DNA of 64,000 nt from Streptomyces sp. NBC_01216 (GCF_035994945.1 NZ_CP108677.1:3100001-3164000), one strand, 5' to 3'. Positions 42,302 to 50,327 are shown, counted from the stretch's first letter. The notes: generated by a model not told the origin, from the sequence alone. Program-made: numbers and translations.

Positions 42302-43167
42302 GCGCCAAGGCCGCGAAGACGGTTCTTCCCGCGGTCGCGATGACGGCGGTGTCCATGGTCCTGACGCTGGCCGTGGTCGTGATGTGGCTCGGCACCTCGA
42401 TGCCGTGGCTGATCGCCCTGGTGGTCGGTCTCGGGATCGACGGCGGGTGGCTCGCGACCCTCGCCTACGAACGCCGTCTTGCCGCGCAGGGGGACCACTC
42501 CACCCCTGTCACGGCGGTGGGCTGGGGCTTCGGCCTGGTCGCCACGGGCGTCCTGGTAGCCCACGCCGTCACCGCCGACGAAAGCGCCGGCGCGTGGCTC
42601 GCGGTCGCCTGGCTGCCCCTGGCCGCGAAAGCCCTGTGGCTGGTCCACGGGCTGTGGGAGCGCACCGCGCTGACCGGGTCCGCGCTGGAGGCGATCCAGG
42701 GCATCCAGCAGGAAGCCCGCGACGAAGCCGCCGTCGCCCGTGCCCGGCTGCGGGCCGAGGCGGGCACGGAGGAAACGCGTCTGGCGGCTGTGACGCAGGC
42801 CGGGGCGCGCGTCGCACGCGTCCAGGCACAGACCGCCACCACCCTCGCCCGGGCCTGGTCGATGCTGGAGAGCACCCGGTCCGGGAAGGACACCGGCAGG
42901 GCGCTGACCAGCGTGACGACCCGCGTCACGCCCGGCGTCACACCCACGTGGGAGCTGCCCGTGTGGGGCCCCACCAACCCCGTCCCGGCGCTGGACGCGG
43001 CCCCCGCGCTGACGGATGCGGAGCTGGACCGGTTGGTGGATGAGATCCGGCACAGCGAGACCCCGGCCCTGTCCTACCGGGAGATGTCCACCCGGTTCCG
43101 GGCCGCCGGGCACTCCGCCTCCGAGGTCCGGCTGCGGGGCGCGTGGAAGCGCGTCGCGGTCGCCTGA
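42298..43167 (+). CDS. AICE membrane protein, SpdB/DUF2637-like
   Basis: A 289-residue protein with three or four membrane helices in the first 120 residues (VLPAVAMTAVSMVLTLAVVV; MPWLIALVVGLGIDGGWLAT; GWGFGLVATGVLVAHAVTA; AWLAVAWLPLAAKALWLVHG). An Ala/Arg/Glu-rich, probably coiled-coil region (QQEARDEAAVARARLRAEAG) leads to a C-terminal helix-turn-helix-like tail (ALSYREMSTRFRAAGHSASE). This resembles spread-type proteins that work with TraB to move plasmid DNA between hyphal compartments. Assignment is by topology and position. Confidence 0.65.
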   Translation: MSAKAAKTVLPAVAMTAVSMVLTLAVVVMWLGTSMPWLIALVVGLGIDGGWLATLAYERRLAAQGDHSTPVTAVGWGFGLVATGVLVAHAVTADESAGAWLAVAWLPLAAKALWLVHGLWERTALTGSALEAIQGIQQEARDEAAVARARLRAEAGTEETRLAAVTQAGARVARVQAQTATTLARAWSMLESTRSGKDTGRALTSVTTRVTPGVTPTWELPVWGPTNPVPALDAAPALTDAELDRLVDEIRHSETPALSYREMSTRFRAAGHSASEVRLRGAWKRVAVA

Positions 43168-43490
43168 TGGCCGACGTCTACCGGTGGCGTCTCGCCCCCG
43201 ATGGTCTGGCCACCCGCCGTCAGCTCCGCGCCCTGGGGCTACGGCCGGGTGGTCAGGACGTCGTCGCCGAACTCCACCGCCCCCGCCGCCGACGGGGCCC
43301 GCTGGTCGCCTACCTCTACCGGGTCGACCGGGCCAAGCCCGTCCGCCCCATGACTCCGGCCCGCGCCACTGCTCTGGCTGCGGCGATGCTCGCCCGCCGG
43401 ACCTGCCCCAACTGCCGTACCGACGTGGGGTACTGCATCCCGCGCTCGCTCGGCATGTGCGTCACCTGCCATGACGCCCCTGCCGCCTGA
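43167..43490 (+). CDS. RRQRL-motif zinc-binding protein
   Basis: A 107-residue basic protein. The motif RRQLRALGLRPGG (residues 17-29) defines a small family found in streptomycete integrative elements. The C-terminus holds a zinc site: C80-x2-C83, C90 and C98-x2-C101 (CPNCRTDVGYC; CVTCHD). Nucleic-acid binding is plausible. Its start overlaps the preceding stop (TGATG), and it ends 16 bp before the next gene. Confidence 0.78.
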   Translation: MADVYRWRLAPDGLATRRQLRALGLRPGGQDVVAELHRPRRRRGPLVAYLYRVDRAKPVRPMTPARATALAAAMLARRTCPNCRTDVGYCIPRSLGMCVTCHDAPAA

Positions 43491-43506
43491 CCCGAAGGGA
43501 CACCAC

Positions 43507-43884
43507 ATGGACCACCTGCCCGCCCCCCGACCCCCGTCCGTCGTGCGCCTCCCCGATGGCACCCCCGCCTATGCCGACCAGCTTCCTGCCACCTATCAGC
43601 CCACCAACGCCGTGCCGCAGGTGGTGCACGTCCACCAGGCACCCCCGGACCGCACCGTTCAGCGCCTCGCGCTCGGCTCCGGCATGGGCGCCGGGGCCGT
43701 CGCCGCCGGCGTCTACTTCGGCCCCCTCCTCGTCGGCGCGCTCACCGCGATCGCCGCGAACCTGGCGATCCTCGCGTTCCTCGCCGTCGCCCTGACCTGG
43801 GGCGTGGTGACCGTCGTGAAGTCGGTCGGCGGTGCGGACGGCCAGGCCGCCACGTCGTCGCTGCGTAGGGGCCGCCGTCGCTGA
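43507..43884 (+). CDS. AICE small membrane protein (DUF6251-like)
   Basis: A 125-residue protein with a Pro-rich N-terminus (MDHLPAPRPPSVVRLPDGTP; QVVHVHQAPPDRTVQRLALG), a Gly-rich turn (GSGMGAGAVAAGVYFGPLLV) and a two-helix membrane hairpin (ALTAIAANLAILAFLAVALT; WGVVTVVKSV), then a basic tail. The length and pattern match small spread-associated membrane proteins. ATG 43507 follows gaaggga; a GTG-type start upstream overlaps the previous gene and is less likely. A 20-bp hairpin follows the stop directly. Confidence 0.7.
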   Translation: MDHLPAPRPPSVVRLPDGTPAYADQLPATYQPTNAVPQVVHVHQAPPDRTVQRLALGSGMGAGAVAAGVYFGPLLVGALTAIAANLAILAFLAVALTWGVVTVVKSVGGADGQAATSSLRRGRRR

Positions 43885-43930
43885 CGGCCCTCTGTCCGCC
43901 CGGTCTCGCAACCGGGCGGGCGGAGGGCCG
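43885..43930 (+). terminator. 20-bp hairpin inside the AICE operon
   Basis: Arms 43885-43904 and 43911-43930 pair along 20 bp with two G-U pairs (ends CGGCCCTC and GAGGGCCG), loop tctcgca shared. It could end or slow transcription before the genes leading to TraB. Confidence 0.65.
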
Positions 43931-43960
43931 GACAGACCGGCCCCACCAGGGAGGTTCACC

Positions 43961-44284
43961 GTGTACAGCTACACCCGAGCCGAGTCCCGCGAGCGCGCCC
44001 GCCTGTTCCGCAAGGGCTTCAAGCAGGCCCTTGCCGACTGTGTCGACAGCAAGGTCACCGCCCGCATCGCGGCCATCGACGCCGCGGCCGCCGAGCGCGG
44101 GCAGCGGGAGCTGAAGGCGCTGCACGAGGTGCAGGCCACCGCCCGCCAGAACCTGGCCGCCGCGAAGGCCGCCGAGCGCACCGCACCCCGCACGGAGCGG
44201 GCCGCCGCCCGCCAGGCCCGCAAGGACGCCGAGCAGCGCGTACGCCTCGCGGAGCGGGCCGTTCACAAGGCCGAGCGGAGCTGA
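43961..44284 (+). CDS. AICE Ala/Arg-rich coiled-coil protein
   Basis: A 107-residue, highly charged, all-helical protein (SYTRAESRERARLFRKGFKQ; AAERGQRELKALHEVQATAR; ERAAARQARKDAEQRVRLAE). No family recognised; probably a coiled coil. GTG 43961 has gggagg seven bases upstream; the frame is open to 43832 but that overlaps the hairpin and the previous gene. It lies 86 bp before traB and may be an accessory of the transfer machinery. Confidence 0.65.
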   Translation: MYSYTRAESRERARLFRKGFKQALADCVDSKVTARIAAIDAAAAERGQRELKALHEVQATARQNLAAAKAAERTAPRTERAAARQARKDAEQRVRLAERAVHKAERS

Positions 44285-44370
44285 GCGGGGACGGCCGGCC
44301 CCGGCCAAGGAAACCGGCCACCCCCTTCTTTCCCCCGGTCCCGAACCATCGAGCAGGAGGAAGTACCAGC

Positions 44371-46449
44371 ATGACGGACACCGCCGCCCCGGCCGCGCAT
44401 CTGCGGCCGGTCCCCGACCTGAACGACGACCACGAACCGGCCGTGCCCGTCGCGGTCGACAACCCCGCCCTGCCCGAGCCGAAGGTGAGCGTGGAGAAGC
44501 GCAAGCCGGTGCTTGCCGGGTGGCTGACCGACCGGCGCGACTTCACCGCCACCGCCCGCCACGCCGGGGCGAACGCCGGATACAGCGCCCTGTTCCACGG
44601 CGTGCGGCTCCCGGTGTATGCCGGGCGGCTTGCGCTGATGTCGCCGCGGGGAGCCTGTCGGTTCATCGCCACCACCAACCGGTGGGTCTGGGACCGCGAA
44701 GCCGCACCGTTGCGGGCCGCCGCCGTGCGTGCGGAGGATGTGGAGGAGTACATGCGCCTGGCTCGGCTGCGGGCCGGGCGGGTGCGGCTGCGGGGCCTGG
44801 TCGCCCTGGTTGCCGCCGTGTTCGGCGTCGGCTTCGCCCTGTGGCTCTACGTCATGGCCCCCGCGCTGATGTACGCGTTCGCGGCCGGCGGGGTGCTGCT
44901 GCTCGGCATGGCCGGTCAGCAGCCCGACGCCCCCGTGATCGGCCCCGCCGTCCTGAAGACGGAGGTGCAGAAGCTCACCGGCAGCATCGTGCTGCGCGGT
45001 CTCGACTCGATCGGGAGCGCGAAGATCTCCGCCGCGATCAAGAAGGGCGGCGAGATGAACGGGCTGCGCTTCACCAGCGAGATCGTCCGTGACGGCCCCG
45101 GCTACCGTGCTGACCTCGATCTCCCGTATGGGGTGACGCCCGAGGACATCATGGAGGCCCGTAAGCCCTTGGCGTCCGGGTTGCGCCGCAAGGTCGGCTG
45201 TGTCTGGCCCTCACCCGATCCGGCCGAGCACGAGGGGCGGTTGGTGCTGTGGGTGGGGGACAAGCCGATGAACGAGACCACCAAACCCGCCTGGCCGCTG
45301 CTGAAGTCCGGCACGGTCGATCTGTTCCGCCCGGTGGTGTTCGGCAACGACCAGCGGATGCGTGACGTGTCCGTGACGCTGATGTTCGCGGCCGTGGTCG
45401 TCGGCTCGATCCCTCGGATGGGCAAGACGTTCCTGATGCGGCTGTTCCTCCTGATCGCCGCACTCGACCCGCGCGCGGAGCTGCACGCGTTCGACTTCAA
45501 GGGCACCGGCGACTTCGGAGCCCTGGAACCCGTCTGCCACCGCTACCGCGCAGGCGAGGAGAACGACGACATCGAATACGTCCTGGACGCGCTGCGGGAG
45601 CTGAAGGAGGAGCTGCGCCGGCGGGCGAAGGTCATCAAGTCCCTGCCGCGCTCCCGCTGCCCGGAATCCAAGGTCACCCCCGAACTGGCCAGCGACAAGA
45701 GCCTGGGGCTGCACCCGATCGTGGCCGGGTTCGATGAGTGCCAGGTGCCGTTCGAGCACGAGGAGCATGGCAAGGAGATCGAGGCGATCTGCACCGACCT
45801 CGTGAAGCGGGGCCCGGCTCTGGGGATCGTGACGCTGTTCGGGACGCAGCGGCCGGACGCGAAGTCGCTGCCGACCGGGATCAGCGCGAACGCGGTGCTG
45901 CGGTTCTGCCTCAAGGTCATGGGGCAGCCCGCCAACGACATGGTGCTGGGGACGTCGATGTACAAGGCGGGGTACCGGGCCACGATGTTCTCCCGCTCGG
46001 ATCGGGGCATCTGCTGGATGGCCGGTGAGGGGGACGACCCGCGCATCGTGGCGTCCGCGTTCGTGGACGCGGTGGCCGCCGAGCAGATCGCCGCCCGCGC
46101 CCGCCAGGTCCGCGAGGAGTACGGCAACGTCACCGGCCACGCCATCGGCGCGGGCCCGGAGAAGTCCGGGCAGTCCGATGTGCTGGCCGACGTCCTCGCC
46201 GTCATCGCCCCCGACGAGAAGGCCGTCTGGTGCGAGCGCATCGCCGCCCGCTTGGCCGGCGCGCAGCCGGACGTCTATGGCGGGTGGAAGGGCGAGAACG
46301 TCACCGCCGCCCTCAAGCCCCACGGCATCAAGGCCGGGCAGGTCTGGGGCCAGACCGACACCGGTGAGGGCAAGAACCGGCGCGGCATCGACCGCGCCGA
46401 CATCACCGCAGCCATCACCCGCCGTAACCAGAACAAGGCTGCTGCCTGA
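44371..46449 (+). CDS. traB: TraB/FtsK-type conjugative DNA translocase
   Basis: A 692-residue motor that pumps double-stranded element DNA between mycelia. N-terminal membrane anchor at about 144-182 (LVALVAAVFGVGFALWLYVM; LMYAFAAGGVLLLGMAGQQ). RecA-like core: Walker A GSIPRMGKTFL (345-355), Walker B region LHPIVAGFDECQV, and LGIVTLFGTQRPDAKSLPTG as in FtsK/SpoIIIE. The C-terminal about 100 residues should hold the winged helix that reads the clt sequence. ATG 44371 has a strong aggaggaagt site. It is the core transfer gene; repeats right after the stop may be its target. Confidence 0.93.
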   Translation: MTDTAAPAAHLRPVPDLNDDHEPAVPVAVDNPALPEPKVSVEKRKPVLAGWLTDRRDFTATARHAGANAGYSALFHGVRLPVYAGRLALMSPRGACRFIATTNRWVWDREAAPLRAAAVRAEDVEEYMRLARLRAGRVRLRGLVALVAAVFGVGFALWLYVMAPALMYAFAAGGVLLLGMAGQQPDAPVIGPAVLKTEVQKLTGSIVLRGLDSIGSAKISAAIKKGGEMNGLRFTSEIVRDGPGYRADLDLPYGVTPEDIMEARKPLASGLRRKVGCVWPSPDPAEHEGRLVLWVGDKPMNETTKPAWPLLKSGTVDLFRPVVFGNDQRMRDVSVTLMFAAVVVGSIPRMGKTFLMRLFLLIAALDPRAELHAFDFKGTGDFGALEPVCHRYRAGEENDDIEYVLDALRELKEELRRRAKVIKSLPRSRCPESKVTPELASDKSLGLHPIVAGFDECQVPFEHEEHGKEIEAICTDLVKRGPALGIVTLFGTQRPDAKSLPTGISANAVLRFCLKVMGQPANDMVLGTSMYKAGYRATMFSRSDRGICWMAGEGDDPRIVASAFVDAVAAEQIAARARQVREEYGNVTGHAIGAGPEKSGQSDVLADVLAVIAPDEKAVWCERIAARLAGAQPDVYGGWKGENVTAALKPHGIKAGQVWGQTDTGEGKNRRGIDRADITAAITRRNQNKAAA

Positions 46450-46459
46450 CCCCAGCAGC

Positions 46460-46551
46460 GCTGCTAGGTCTAGCACCCCAGGCTGCTAGGTCTAGCACCC
46501 CCGCTAGCACCCCGAACCCTCCCTGAGCTGCGACCTAGCGTCTAGCAGCCC
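46460..46551 (+). repeat. direct repeats after traB, candidate clt (TraB recognition) locus
   Basis: GCTGCTAGGTCTAGCACCCC occurs at 46460-46479 and again at 46482-46501. A shorter copy GCTAGCACCCC is at 46503-46513 and a degenerate one TCTAGCAGCCC at 46541-46551. The stretch is otherwise non-coding. TraB proteins recognise short clustered repeats, often near traB, so this is the best clt candidate. Confidence 0.65.
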
Positions 46552-46601
46552 ACCTGCGGAAACACCCGGAAACCCGCCTGACGAAGGGATGTGAGCCCCT
46601 C

Positions 46602-46862
46602 GTGGCGCTCGCTAGCCTCCTCATCCTCCTCACCGCCGCCGGTTACGCAGTGTTGTGCGCGATGCGGCCGTTCGCCCCGTGCCGGAAGTGTTCCGGCATC
46701 GGCGTCCGCACCCGCCGCCGCGCCGTCACCGTCTGCCGGCGCTGCCATGGCGACCGCGCCCGACTCCGCATCGGGCGCCGGCTGCTGAACGACAGCCGCA
46801 GCATCCACGCGGCCGGCACCCGACCCCAGCCCACCGACCGGAAGGCCACCCCATGGCAGTGA
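46602..46862 (+). CDS. AICE membrane protein with DnaJ-like zinc motif
   Basis: An 86-residue protein: an N-terminal membrane helix (LASLLILLTAAGYAVLCAM), then two CxxC pairs (C27-x2-C30 in CRKCSGIG and C45-x2-C48 in CRRCHG), resembling one DnaJ zinc-finger repeat, and a basic tail. It may be a small membrane-bound zinc protein supporting transfer. The family is unassigned. GTG 46602 is supported by codon bias and by the overlap of its end with the next start. Confidence 0.6.
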   Translation: MALASLLILLTAAGYAVLCAMRPFAPCRKCSGIGVRTRRRAVTVCRRCHGDRARLRIGRRLLNDSRSIHAAGTRPQPTDRKATPWQ

Positions 46863-47041
46863 CCCTGTCCCTTGTCGCTCTCTTCGGACTCGTCCTGTTC
46901 TTCCTGCTGCGGTCCGGCAGCCTCACCCCGGGCGGAGCGTTCACCGCTGCCGGGTTCGGGTTCTTCCTCGCTTCCACCGGAGCCGCCGGACCCATCAACG
47001 AGATGGCCACCGCCCTCATCGACGCCCTCCCCAACATCTGA
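46853..47041 (+). CDS. AICE small hydrophobic protein
   Basis: A 62-residue protein that is almost entirely membrane segments (MAVTLSLVALFGLVLFFLLR; GAFTAAGFGFFLASTGAAG) with a short acidic end (NEMATALIDALPNI). Its length and location match small Spd-type spread proteins. The start overlaps the end of the previous gene by ten bases in another frame. No enzymatic motif. Confidence 0.62.
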   Translation: MAVTLSLVALFGLVLFFLLRSGSLTPGGAFTAAGFGFFLASTGAAGPINEMATALIDALPNI

Positions 47042-47051
47042 GGAGCATCCC

Positions 47052-47315
47052 GTGCGACTGCGCCTCCAGCTCACCGGCTGGGACCGCCGGACCCTGACCC
47101 TCACCGACACCCCCCGCCCCGACTGCCCGCTCTGCGACGGGCACGGCGGGCTCGCCTACGACTACGGCGACCACAACGGGGAGTACGCCGGCACCGAGTG
47201 GGACCCCTGCACCTGCTGGGACGAAACCCGCCGCTGGACCCTGATCCGCTGCCCGCGCATCCGTCGTCGCCGCCGTGGCGTGCGCGACCCGTGGAGCAAC
47301 GAACCGCCCTTCTGA
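47052..47315 (+). CDS. AICE small zinc-binding hypothetical protein
   Basis: An 87-residue protein with CPLCDGHGG (C25, C28) and CTCWDE (C53, C55), again DnaJ-finger-like, and a strongly basic C-terminus (RCPRIRRRRRGVRDPW). GTG 47052 has gaggag eight bases upstream; the longer open frame overlaps the preceding gene. Function unknown. It is the third small Cys-rich protein of the operon, after those at 43167 and 46602. Confidence 0.65.
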   Translation: MRLRLQLTGWDRRTLTLTDTPRPDCPLCDGHGGLAYDYGDHNGEYAGTEWDPCTCWDETRRWTLIRCPRIRRRRRGVRDPWSNEPPF

Positions 47316-47320
47316 CATGC

Positions 47321-47364
47321 ACGAGGGCGGCCCCCGCCTCGCCAAAGTCTGGGGCCGCCCTCGT
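47321..47364 (+). terminator. 14-bp hairpin before the replication genes
   Basis: ACGAGGGCGGCCCC (47321-47334) pairs exactly with 47351-47364 around a 16-base loop, right after the preceding stop and 35 bp before the prim-pol start. It may separate the transfer and replication modules. Confidence 0.65.
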
Positions 47365-47399
47365 CTGCCAGCACTTCTCACAGAACTGGAGACACCAGC

Positions 47400-48311
47400 A
47401 TGACCCAACCCACCCCCATCGGGCGAGTGCCCGACCTCCTGTCCGCCGCGCTGGGTGCGGCCGAGCGCGGGTGGCACGTCTTCCCGCTCCGCCCCCGCGA
47501 CAAGCGCCCCGCCCTCCACGGAGAGACCACCTGCCCCGGCACCGGCGACTGCACGGGCGGGCACCGGAAGTGGGAGCAGCGGGCCACCACCGACCACGAC
47601 CGCATCCGCGCCGCGTGGTCGGCGGGCGCGTTCAACGTCGGTGTGGCCACGGGCCCGTCCGGGCTGGTCGTGGTGGACCTGGACCCGGTCAAGGCGAAGG
47701 ATCCGAAAGGAACGCCTGACGGCGTGACTTCCCTGCAAGCGCTCTGCGAGCGCGCCGGCAAGGCCGTCCCCGCCACCTACCGGACCCGGACCGCGAGCGG
47801 CGGGCACCACCTGTACTTCACCGCCCCGCCCGGGGTGAGGCTCGGCAACAGCGCGGGCAGGCTCGGCAAGCACATCGACACCCGCGCCCACGGCGGCTAC
47901 GTCGTCGCCGCGGGCAGCGTCCTCCCTGGCGGTGCGTACGAAGTGGTCGACCCCACCGCACCCGTTCCGCTCCCGGAATGGCTGCACGCCCTCCTGACGC
48001 CCCATCAGTCGTCGCGTGCATTGACGGCCGCGCCCGTGCCGGTACGGGCCTCCAGGTACGCGGCAGCGGCTCTCAGGGCCGAAACGGCGGCCGTCGCGAG
48101 GGCCGGGGAGGGGGTGCGGAACTGGACGCTGGTTCGGGCCGCCCGCGCTCTGGGGCGGTTCATCCCGCCCGGCGACCTCGACCGCCATGAGGTCGAGCAG
48201 GCTCTTAATTCGGCGGGATTGGCGGCCGGCCTCCGCGAGAACGAGTGCCGCGCCGCCGTGACCAGCGCTCTGAACTGGTCCATCGCCAACAACCCCGGGC
48301 GCCCGGCATGA
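47400..48311 (+). CDS. bifunctional DNA primase/polymerase (prim-pol)
   Basis: A 303-residue replication protein. Residues 12-190 form the prim-pol domain: AALGAAERGWHVFPLRPRDK, GVATGPSGLVVVDLDPVKAK (catalytic Asp pair), ATYRTRTASGGHHLYFTAP and GGYVVAAGSVLPGG. The rest is helical and may contact the partner ATPase. In AICEs this gene with a DUF3631 helicase-like ATPase replaces the classic RepSA initiator. The ATG lies 35 bp after a strong hairpin. Its stop overlaps the next start (ATGA). Confidence 0.88.
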   Translation: MTQPTPIGRVPDLLSAALGAAERGWHVFPLRPRDKRPALHGETTCPGTGDCTGGHRKWEQRATTDHDRIRAAWSAGAFNVGVATGPSGLVVVDLDPVKAKDPKGTPDGVTSLQALCERAGKAVPATYRTRTASGGHHLYFTAPPGVRLGNSAGRLGKHIDTRAHGGYVVAAGSVLPGGAYEVVDPTAPVPLPEWLHALLTPHQSSRALTAAPVPVRASRYAAAALRAETAAVARAGEGVRNWTLVRAARALGRFIPPGDLDRHEVEQALNSAGLAAGLRENECRAAVTSALNWSIANNPGRPA

Positions 48312-48658
48312 CCACCACCCCCAGGAATCCCCGCCTTAAGAGCCTGCCTGCCACCCCGAACACCCCGCAGGCCGCCAACGCCACCGCAGCACGGAGGACC
48401 GGTGGCGAGCCGAAAGGCGTCGCCGGAGGCGTCCGCGTTGCTGTTCTCCCTGACCCGCGCACGGTCACGGTGACCGGCATCCGCCCCGGACTCACGGTGC
48501 GCGGGCTCGGCCGCAACCAGATCCCCACGGCTGACTGGCTCTGCGCCTGCGGCCACCACGAACGCGCCCGGGGCCGCGACCGCGTCACCGAACTGACCAC
48601 CCGCGCCCGCGTCGACCACTGCCCGCACACCGAGCAGCACCGGAGGAACGCCGCATGA
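48308..48658 (+). CDS. AICE hypothetical protein of the replication module
   Basis: A 116-residue protein with a Pro/Ala-rich N-terminus, a short beta section (VAVLPDPRTVTVTGIRPGLT) and a C-terminal Cys/His cluster (WLCACGHHERARGRDRVTEL; VDHCPHTEQHRR) that could bind zinc. No family recognised. It is bracketed by ATGA overlaps with both the prim-pol and DUF3631 genes, so the three are made together and it probably assists replication. Confidence 0.62.
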   Translation: MTTTPRNPRLKSLPATPNTPQAANATAARRTGGEPKGVAGGVRVAVLPDPRTVTVTGIRPGLTVRGLGRNQIPTADWLCACGHHERARGRDRVTELTTRARVDHCPHTEQHRRNAA

Positions 48659-49908
48659 ACACGCCCGCCCAGCAGACCAAGGCACCCATCGACGGCGCCG
48701 CCCTCCTCGACCAGGTGGAAGCCTTCCACCGCCGGTTCAACGTCTTCCCCACCGAGTCCGCCTACGTCGCGGTCGCCCTGTGGGACGCACACGCCCACCT
48801 GATCGACTGCTTCGAGACCACCCCCCGCATCGCGTTCCTCTCCCCGGAACCCGGATCGGGAAAGTCCCGGGCGCTGGAGATCGTGGAACTCCTCACCCCC
48901 CGCCCCATGAGCACGGTGTCCGCGTCCGCGAACGCCCTCTACCGGCTGGTCGACTCCGCCGAGGGACTGCCCACCGTCCTGTTCGACGAGGTGGACACCA
49001 TCTTCGGCCCCAAGGCCGGGGCGGACGAGGCGCTCCGCGGGTTCCTGAACGCCGGATACCGGCGCATCGGCGGGGCCCTGCGGTGCGTCGGGGACGGCTC
49101 CAACCAGAACGCCCAGGTGTTCGGCTCCTACTGCGCCGTCGCCATGGCCGGACTCGGCTCCCTCCCCGACACCGTGCTGACGCGGTCGGTCATCATTCGG
49201 ATGCGGAAGCGGGCCCCCAACGAGAAGGTCGAGTCCTACCGGCAGCGCATCCACGAGAAGCAGGGCCACGCCCTGCGCGACCAGGTCGCGAAGTGGGCCG
49301 ACACCGTCCGCGACCAGGTCGCCAACGCCTGGCCCGAGATGCCCGACGGGGTCACCGACCGGCCCGCCGACGTCTGGGAGCCGCTTCTCGCCGTCGCGGA
49401 CGCGGCCGGTGGAGCCTGGCCCGCCCGGGCCCGGGCCGCCTGCCTGGACCTGATCAACGCCGGTCAGGACAACGACGAAGCATCGTTGGGGGTCCGACTG
49501 CTGACCGACCTGCGCGACACCGTGTTCTGCGGCGCGGACCGGGTGCCCACCGCCGTCATCCTCGAAATCCTGCTCCGCATGGACGACGCCCCCTGGGGCG
49601 ACCTGGACGACAAGCCGCTGAACTCCCGGACGCTCGCCAAGCTCCTCGGGCAGTACGTCACCCCGGCCATCAAGCCCATCAAGCCGCGAGGCATTCGCAC
49701 CGCCTCCGGCACCCCGAAGGGCTACTACGCGGAAGACCTCGTGGACGCCTGGACGCGGTACTGCCCTCCGCCCCCCGAGGAATCCGCAACATCCGCCACG
49801 TCCGCCACACCGCAGGTCAGCGGGGGTGAATCCGTGGCGGATACCGCCACAACCACCCGCCACATGTCTGCGGAATCCGCCACACCGCTCTTCCCGGTCG
49901 CGGGCTGA
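48655..49908 (+). CDS. DUF3631 AAA-type ATPase (replication)
   Basis: A 417-residue ATPase. Walker A SPEPGSGKS (63-71), Walker B TVLFDEVDTIFG, then DEALRGFLNAGYRRIGGALR and AMAGLGSLPDTVLTRSVIIR, followed by the DUF3631 domain (about 210-370: DLINAGQDNDEASLGVRLLT; LNSRTLAKLLGQYV). It is the presumed helicase partner of the prim-pol protein for AICE replication. The C-terminal tail (ESATSATSATPQV) is encoded by repeats that overlap the candidate origin, so coding sequence and cis elements share DNA. Confidence 0.85.
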   Translation: MNTPAQQTKAPIDGAALLDQVEAFHRRFNVFPTESAYVAVALWDAHAHLIDCFETTPRIAFLSPEPGSGKSRALEIVELLTPRPMSTVSASANALYRLVDSAEGLPTVLFDEVDTIFGPKAGADEALRGFLNAGYRRIGGALRCVGDGSNQNAQVFGSYCAVAMAGLGSLPDTVLTRSVIIRMRKRAPNEKVESYRQRIHEKQGHALRDQVAKWADTVRDQVANAWPEMPDGVTDRPADVWEPLLAVADAAGGAWPARARAACLDLINAGQDNDEASLGVRLLTDLRDTVFCGADRVPTAVILEILLRMDDAPWGDLDDKPLNSRTLAKLLGQYVTPAIKPIKPRGIRTASGTPKGYYAEDLVDAWTRYCPPPPEESATSATSATPQVSGGESVADTATTTRHMSAESATPLFPVAG

Positions 49909-49992
49909 CCTCCAGCGTCACCAGGTGCCGCCACACGACTGCCATCCGCCACAAACGCAGGCCCCTGACCTGCGGTGTGGCGGCGTGGCGGA
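49792..49992. repeat. iteron-like array, candidate AICE replication origin
   Basis: The octamer TCCGCCAC occurs four times forward (49792, 49801, 49876, 49945) and twice reversed (GTGGCGGA at 49834 and 49985) in 200 bp. A 19-bp perfect inverted repeat, CCGCCACACCGCAGGTCAG (49802-49820) and its complement (49965-49983), brackets most of it. It spans the end of the DUF3631 gene and the gap before xis. Confidence 0.7.
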
Positions 49993-50055
49993 CGTTGCGG
50001 ACCTCACAAGAAGGGGGCAGGAAGCCCCCGGATTCGCCACCGAGGAGGCATTCCG

Positions 50056-50262
50056 TTGAGCACCGCCACGCGAGTCATCGAGCCCCTTCTCTACACCCCC
50101 GAGGAAGCCGCCGAAGCCCTCCGGCTCGGCCGCTCCACCGTCTACGAGCTGATGGCCGACGGTGCCCTGGAGTACGTGAAGCAGGGCCGCTGCCGCCGCA
50201 TCAAGGTCGCCGTGCTGAAGGCGTTCGTCGCCGGGATGCCGTCGGAGACCACCACCCACTGA
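50056..50262 (+). CDS. xis: excisionase (Xis), MerR-like helix-turn-helix
   Basis: A 68-residue DNA-binding protein: LLYTPEEAAEALRLGRSTVY, then ELMADGALEYVKQGRCRRIK, the standard excisionase-family winged helix. With Int it excises the element by binding near attL/attR. TTG 50056 is used because gaggagg stands eight bases before it and the homology starts there; no ATG or GTG fits. A large hairpin separates it from int. Confidence 0.85.
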   Translation: MSTATRVIEPLLYTPEEAAEALRLGRSTVYELMADGALEYVKQGRCRRIKVAVLKAFVAGMPSETTTH

Positions 50263-50270
50263 CCCACGAC

Positions 50271-50312
50271 CCGAAGCGCGGGCCGGAGGACACTCTCCGG
50301 CCCGCGCTTCGG
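50271..50312 (+). terminator. 18-bp hairpin between xis and int
   Basis: CCGAAGCGCGGGCCGGAG (50271-50288) pairs exactly with 50295-50312, loop gacact, ending nine bases before the int ribosome site. It could limit read-through into int or shield its mRNA. Confidence 0.8.
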
Positions 50313-50327
50313 CGCGCAAGGAGCACG

